Source: Rhizobium sp. 16-488-2b
GTDB lineage: Bacteria > Pseudomonadota > Alphaproteobacteria > Rhizobiales > Rhizobiaceae
NCBI RefSeq assembly: GCF_017741815.1
Contig: NZ_JAGHMF010000015.1
Coordinates: forward strand, 62,001 to 126,000
DNA: 64,000 nucleotides
Direction of reading: 5' to 3'
The notes under the pieces: generated by a model
Databases searched by the model: none
What the model saw: the letters and a program-made list of their open reading frames with translations, nothing else
What the model was told of the DNA's origin: nothing
Position numbers and translations under genes: made by a program
Part shown: positions 62,698-64,000 of the stretch, piece by piece
How the letters are laid out: the number at the start of each line of letters is the position of its first letter
Position numbering within the stretch: position 1 is the stretch's first letter

Positions 62698-63153
62698 TCA
62701 GTTCAAGAGTTCCTTGACGGCGCCCGACGCCTTGGAGAAATCCATCTGGCCGGCATAGCGTTCTTTCAGCACTGCCATCACCTTGCCCATGTCCTTCGGA
62801 CCGGCGGCACCTGTCTCAGCGATGATCGCCGCGATGTTGGCGCGCACATCCGAATCGGAGAGCTGCTTCGGCATGAAGTCCTGCACCACCTTGATTTCGG
62901 CGCGCTCCTTGGCGGCGAGTTCCGGACGATTGTTCTCGTCGTAGATCTTCGCCGATTCGTCGCGCTGCTTGACCATTTTGGCCAGGATCTGCAGGATTTC
63001 GTCGTCGCTGGCCTCTTCTTTGCCGGCGCCGCGATTGGCGATATCGCGGTCCTTGATCGCGGCCTGGATCAGGCGAACGGTCGAAAGACGCTCGGCATTC
63101 TTGGATTTCATCGCATCCTTGAGGGCGGCGGCGAGTTGATCGCGCAACATCAT
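62698..63153 (-). CDS. GatB/YqeY-domain protein
   Basis: A 151-aa protein starting at ATG 63153, 5 nt after AGGAG. It is a helical domain similar to the C-terminal tail of the amidotransferase subunit GatB: 'LRDQLAAALKDAMKSKNAERLSTVRLIQAAIKDRDI', 'DDEILQILAKMVKQRDESAKIYDENNRPELAAKERAEI' and 'FMPKQLSDSDVRANIAAII', ending 'GAVKELLN'. Possible tRNA binding is suggested from the family. It is divergent from carA, the usual rhizobial arrangement. Confidence 0.95.
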   Translation of the reverse strand: MMLRDQLAAALKDAMKSKNAERLSTVRLIQAAIKDRDIANRGAGKEEASDDEILQILAKMVKQRDESAKIYDENNRPELAAKERAEIKVVQDFMPKQLSDSDVRANIAAIIAETGAAGPKDMGKVMAVLKERYAGQMDFSKASGAVKELLN

Positions 63154-63417
63154 AAACACTCCTGTTTGAATGCCGCTTCATAAACCAGACGAATGCGTGG
63201 GATCAAATAAATTGCGAAACGCGCGACATAAAGCGGCAGAAAACCCTTAGAATCTGCGGTACAAAGATTGACCTCAGGAAATAGCGTGGCTATTTACCGC
63301 CACCTGCACCAAAATTCGTGATCAGGCCTGAGAGCGCGCGCCTTGCCGCGCGTACACGCTTGCGAACCAAAATGGCCGGCCAACGTTGCCCAAGGACGTC
63401 TGGCGGCCGGAAACGGG

Positions 63418-64000
63418 ATGAAGATGACCGCGACAGCACCCTGGACAACCGAAAAGCCGACCGCCCTGCTCGTTCTGGCGGATGGCACAGTGATCGAAGG
63501 CAAGGGCATCGGCGCGACCGGCAAGGTCCAGGCCGAAGTGGTCTTCAACACCGCGCTAACTGGTTACGAAGAGATCATGACCGATCCCTCCTACCTCGGC
63601 CAGATCGTCACCTTCACCTTCCCGCATATCGGCAACATCGGCACGAACGAAGAAGACATCGAAGACCTGACGCCGGCAGCACGCCACGGCGCGGTCGGCG
63701 TCATCTTCAAGGCCGACATGACCGAGCCCTCCAACTACCGCGCCGCCAAGCATCTCGATGCCTGGCTGAAGGCCCGCGGCGTCATTGGCCTCTGCGGCGT
63801 CGACACCCGCGCGCTGACTGCCTGGATCCGCGAGAACGGCGCGCCGAACGCCGTCATCGCCCACGACCCGAACGGCGTCTTCGACGTCGACACGCTGAAG
63901 GCCGAAGCCAAGGCCTGGAGCGGCCTCGAAGGCCTCGACCTCGCCAAGATCGCCTCCTCCGGCCAGTCCTCGCAGTGGTCGCAGACCCCGTGGATCTGGA
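63418..64000 (+). CDS. carA: Carbamoyl-phosphate synthase small subunit, N-terminal part
   Basis: The first 194 codons of CarA, cut by the right edge. ATG 63418 (MKMTATAPWTTEKPTALLVLADGTVIEGKGIG); ATG 63424 is an alternative. Diagnostic blocks: 'GEVVFNT'-like 'AEVVFNTALTGYEEIMTDPSYLGQIVTFTFPHIGN', 'GVIFKADMTEPSNYRAAKHLDAWL' and 'GVIGLCGVDTRALT'. The glutaminase active site is beyond the window. CarA releases ammonia from glutamine for carbamoyl phosphate used in arginine and pyrimidine synthesis. It has a 264-bp upstream region from the yqeY-like start. Confidence 0.96.
   Translation, partial: MKMTATAPWTTEKPTALLVLADGTVIEGKGIGATGKVQAEVVFNTALTGYEEIMTDPSYLGQIVTFTFPHIGNIGTNEEDIEDLTPAARHGAVGVIFKADMTEPSNYRAAKHLDAWLKARGVIGLCGVDTRALTAWIRENGAPNAVIAHDPNGVFDVDTLKAEAKAWSGLEGLDLAKIASSGQSSQWSQTPWIW

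Noticed and set aside
1..64000. CRISPR arrays, tRNA/rRNA genes and insertion sequences
   Set aside because: No regularly spaced direct repeats, no cloverleaf or rRNA-like stretches and no transposase-like protein were recognised by eye; a dedicated scan could still find a weak case.

Overview
The window looks like the chromosome of a Rhizobiaceae bacterium (Rhizobium/Agrobacterium group). The evidence is a GC-rich alphaproteobacterial protein style, a dnaG / yqeY-like / carA core block at the right edge, an imuA-imuB-dnaE2 cassette preceded by an alphaproteobacterial LexA box (GTTC-N7-GTTC), and long ribose-type and MalFGK-type sugar ABC operons with SorC and ROK regulators. No rRNA, tRNA, CRISPR array or transposase was found.

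Layout. (A) 1-14.1 kb is a defence and recombination block. It holds the N-terminal 473 codons of a large tyrosine-recombinase-like protein running off the left edge, a repeat-containing hypothetical protein under an RBS-masking hairpin, a winged-helix protein, a RecQ helicase, a HEPN-like protein and a tightly coupled five-gene operon: SIR2, HerA ATPase, zinc-ribbon/HEPN protein, small Cys protein, DUF2971. A membrane-anchored putAbiC abortive-infection protein is divergent from it. (B) 14.1-20.2 kb is the SOS mutasome imuA-imuB-dnaE2 plus a small zinc-ribbon protein. (C) 20.2-28.3 kb is an envelope operon (AraC regulator, outer-membrane protein, two DUF1254/DUF1214 proteins, a small membrane protein, an exported HAD phosphatase), then a SRAP/YedK-like protein. 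(D) 28.3-35.7 kb is a sugar regulon: SorC regulator, SIS isomerase, FGGY kinase, ribose-type ABC importer and ribulose-phosphate-3-epimerase-like enzyme, with a palindromic operator over its promoter. (E) 35.9-37.9 kb is a lone OLD-family nuclease. (F) 37.9-54.6 kb is a polyol/ketose regulon: two ABC importers, two ROK repressors, galactitol-dehydrogenase-like, ribitol-dehydrogenase-like and xylulose-reductase-like SDRs, a PfkB kinase, a GatZ/KbaZ-like protein without GatY/KbaY, and a ketose 3-epimerase. The set resembles galactitol/D-altritol catabolism as known from Agrobacterium. (G) 54.9-58.3 kb is a soluble FtsH-like AAA protease, a free-standing M41-type peptidase and an XRE regulator with palindromes upstream. 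(H) 58.7-64 kb is core genome: a recQ cut off right after its DEAH box, dnaG, a probable small RNA, a MarR-like protein, a GatB/YqeY-domain protein and the start of carA.

Interpretation. The recQ stump overlapping the dnaG stop marks a sharp junction at about 58.68 kb. Everything to its left is best read as accessory DNA (an island or a rearranged segment) that joined the core within recQ; its left end is outside the window. The most interesting systems are the SIR2-HerA-HEPN-DUF2971 operon and the soluble FtsH-like/M41 pair.
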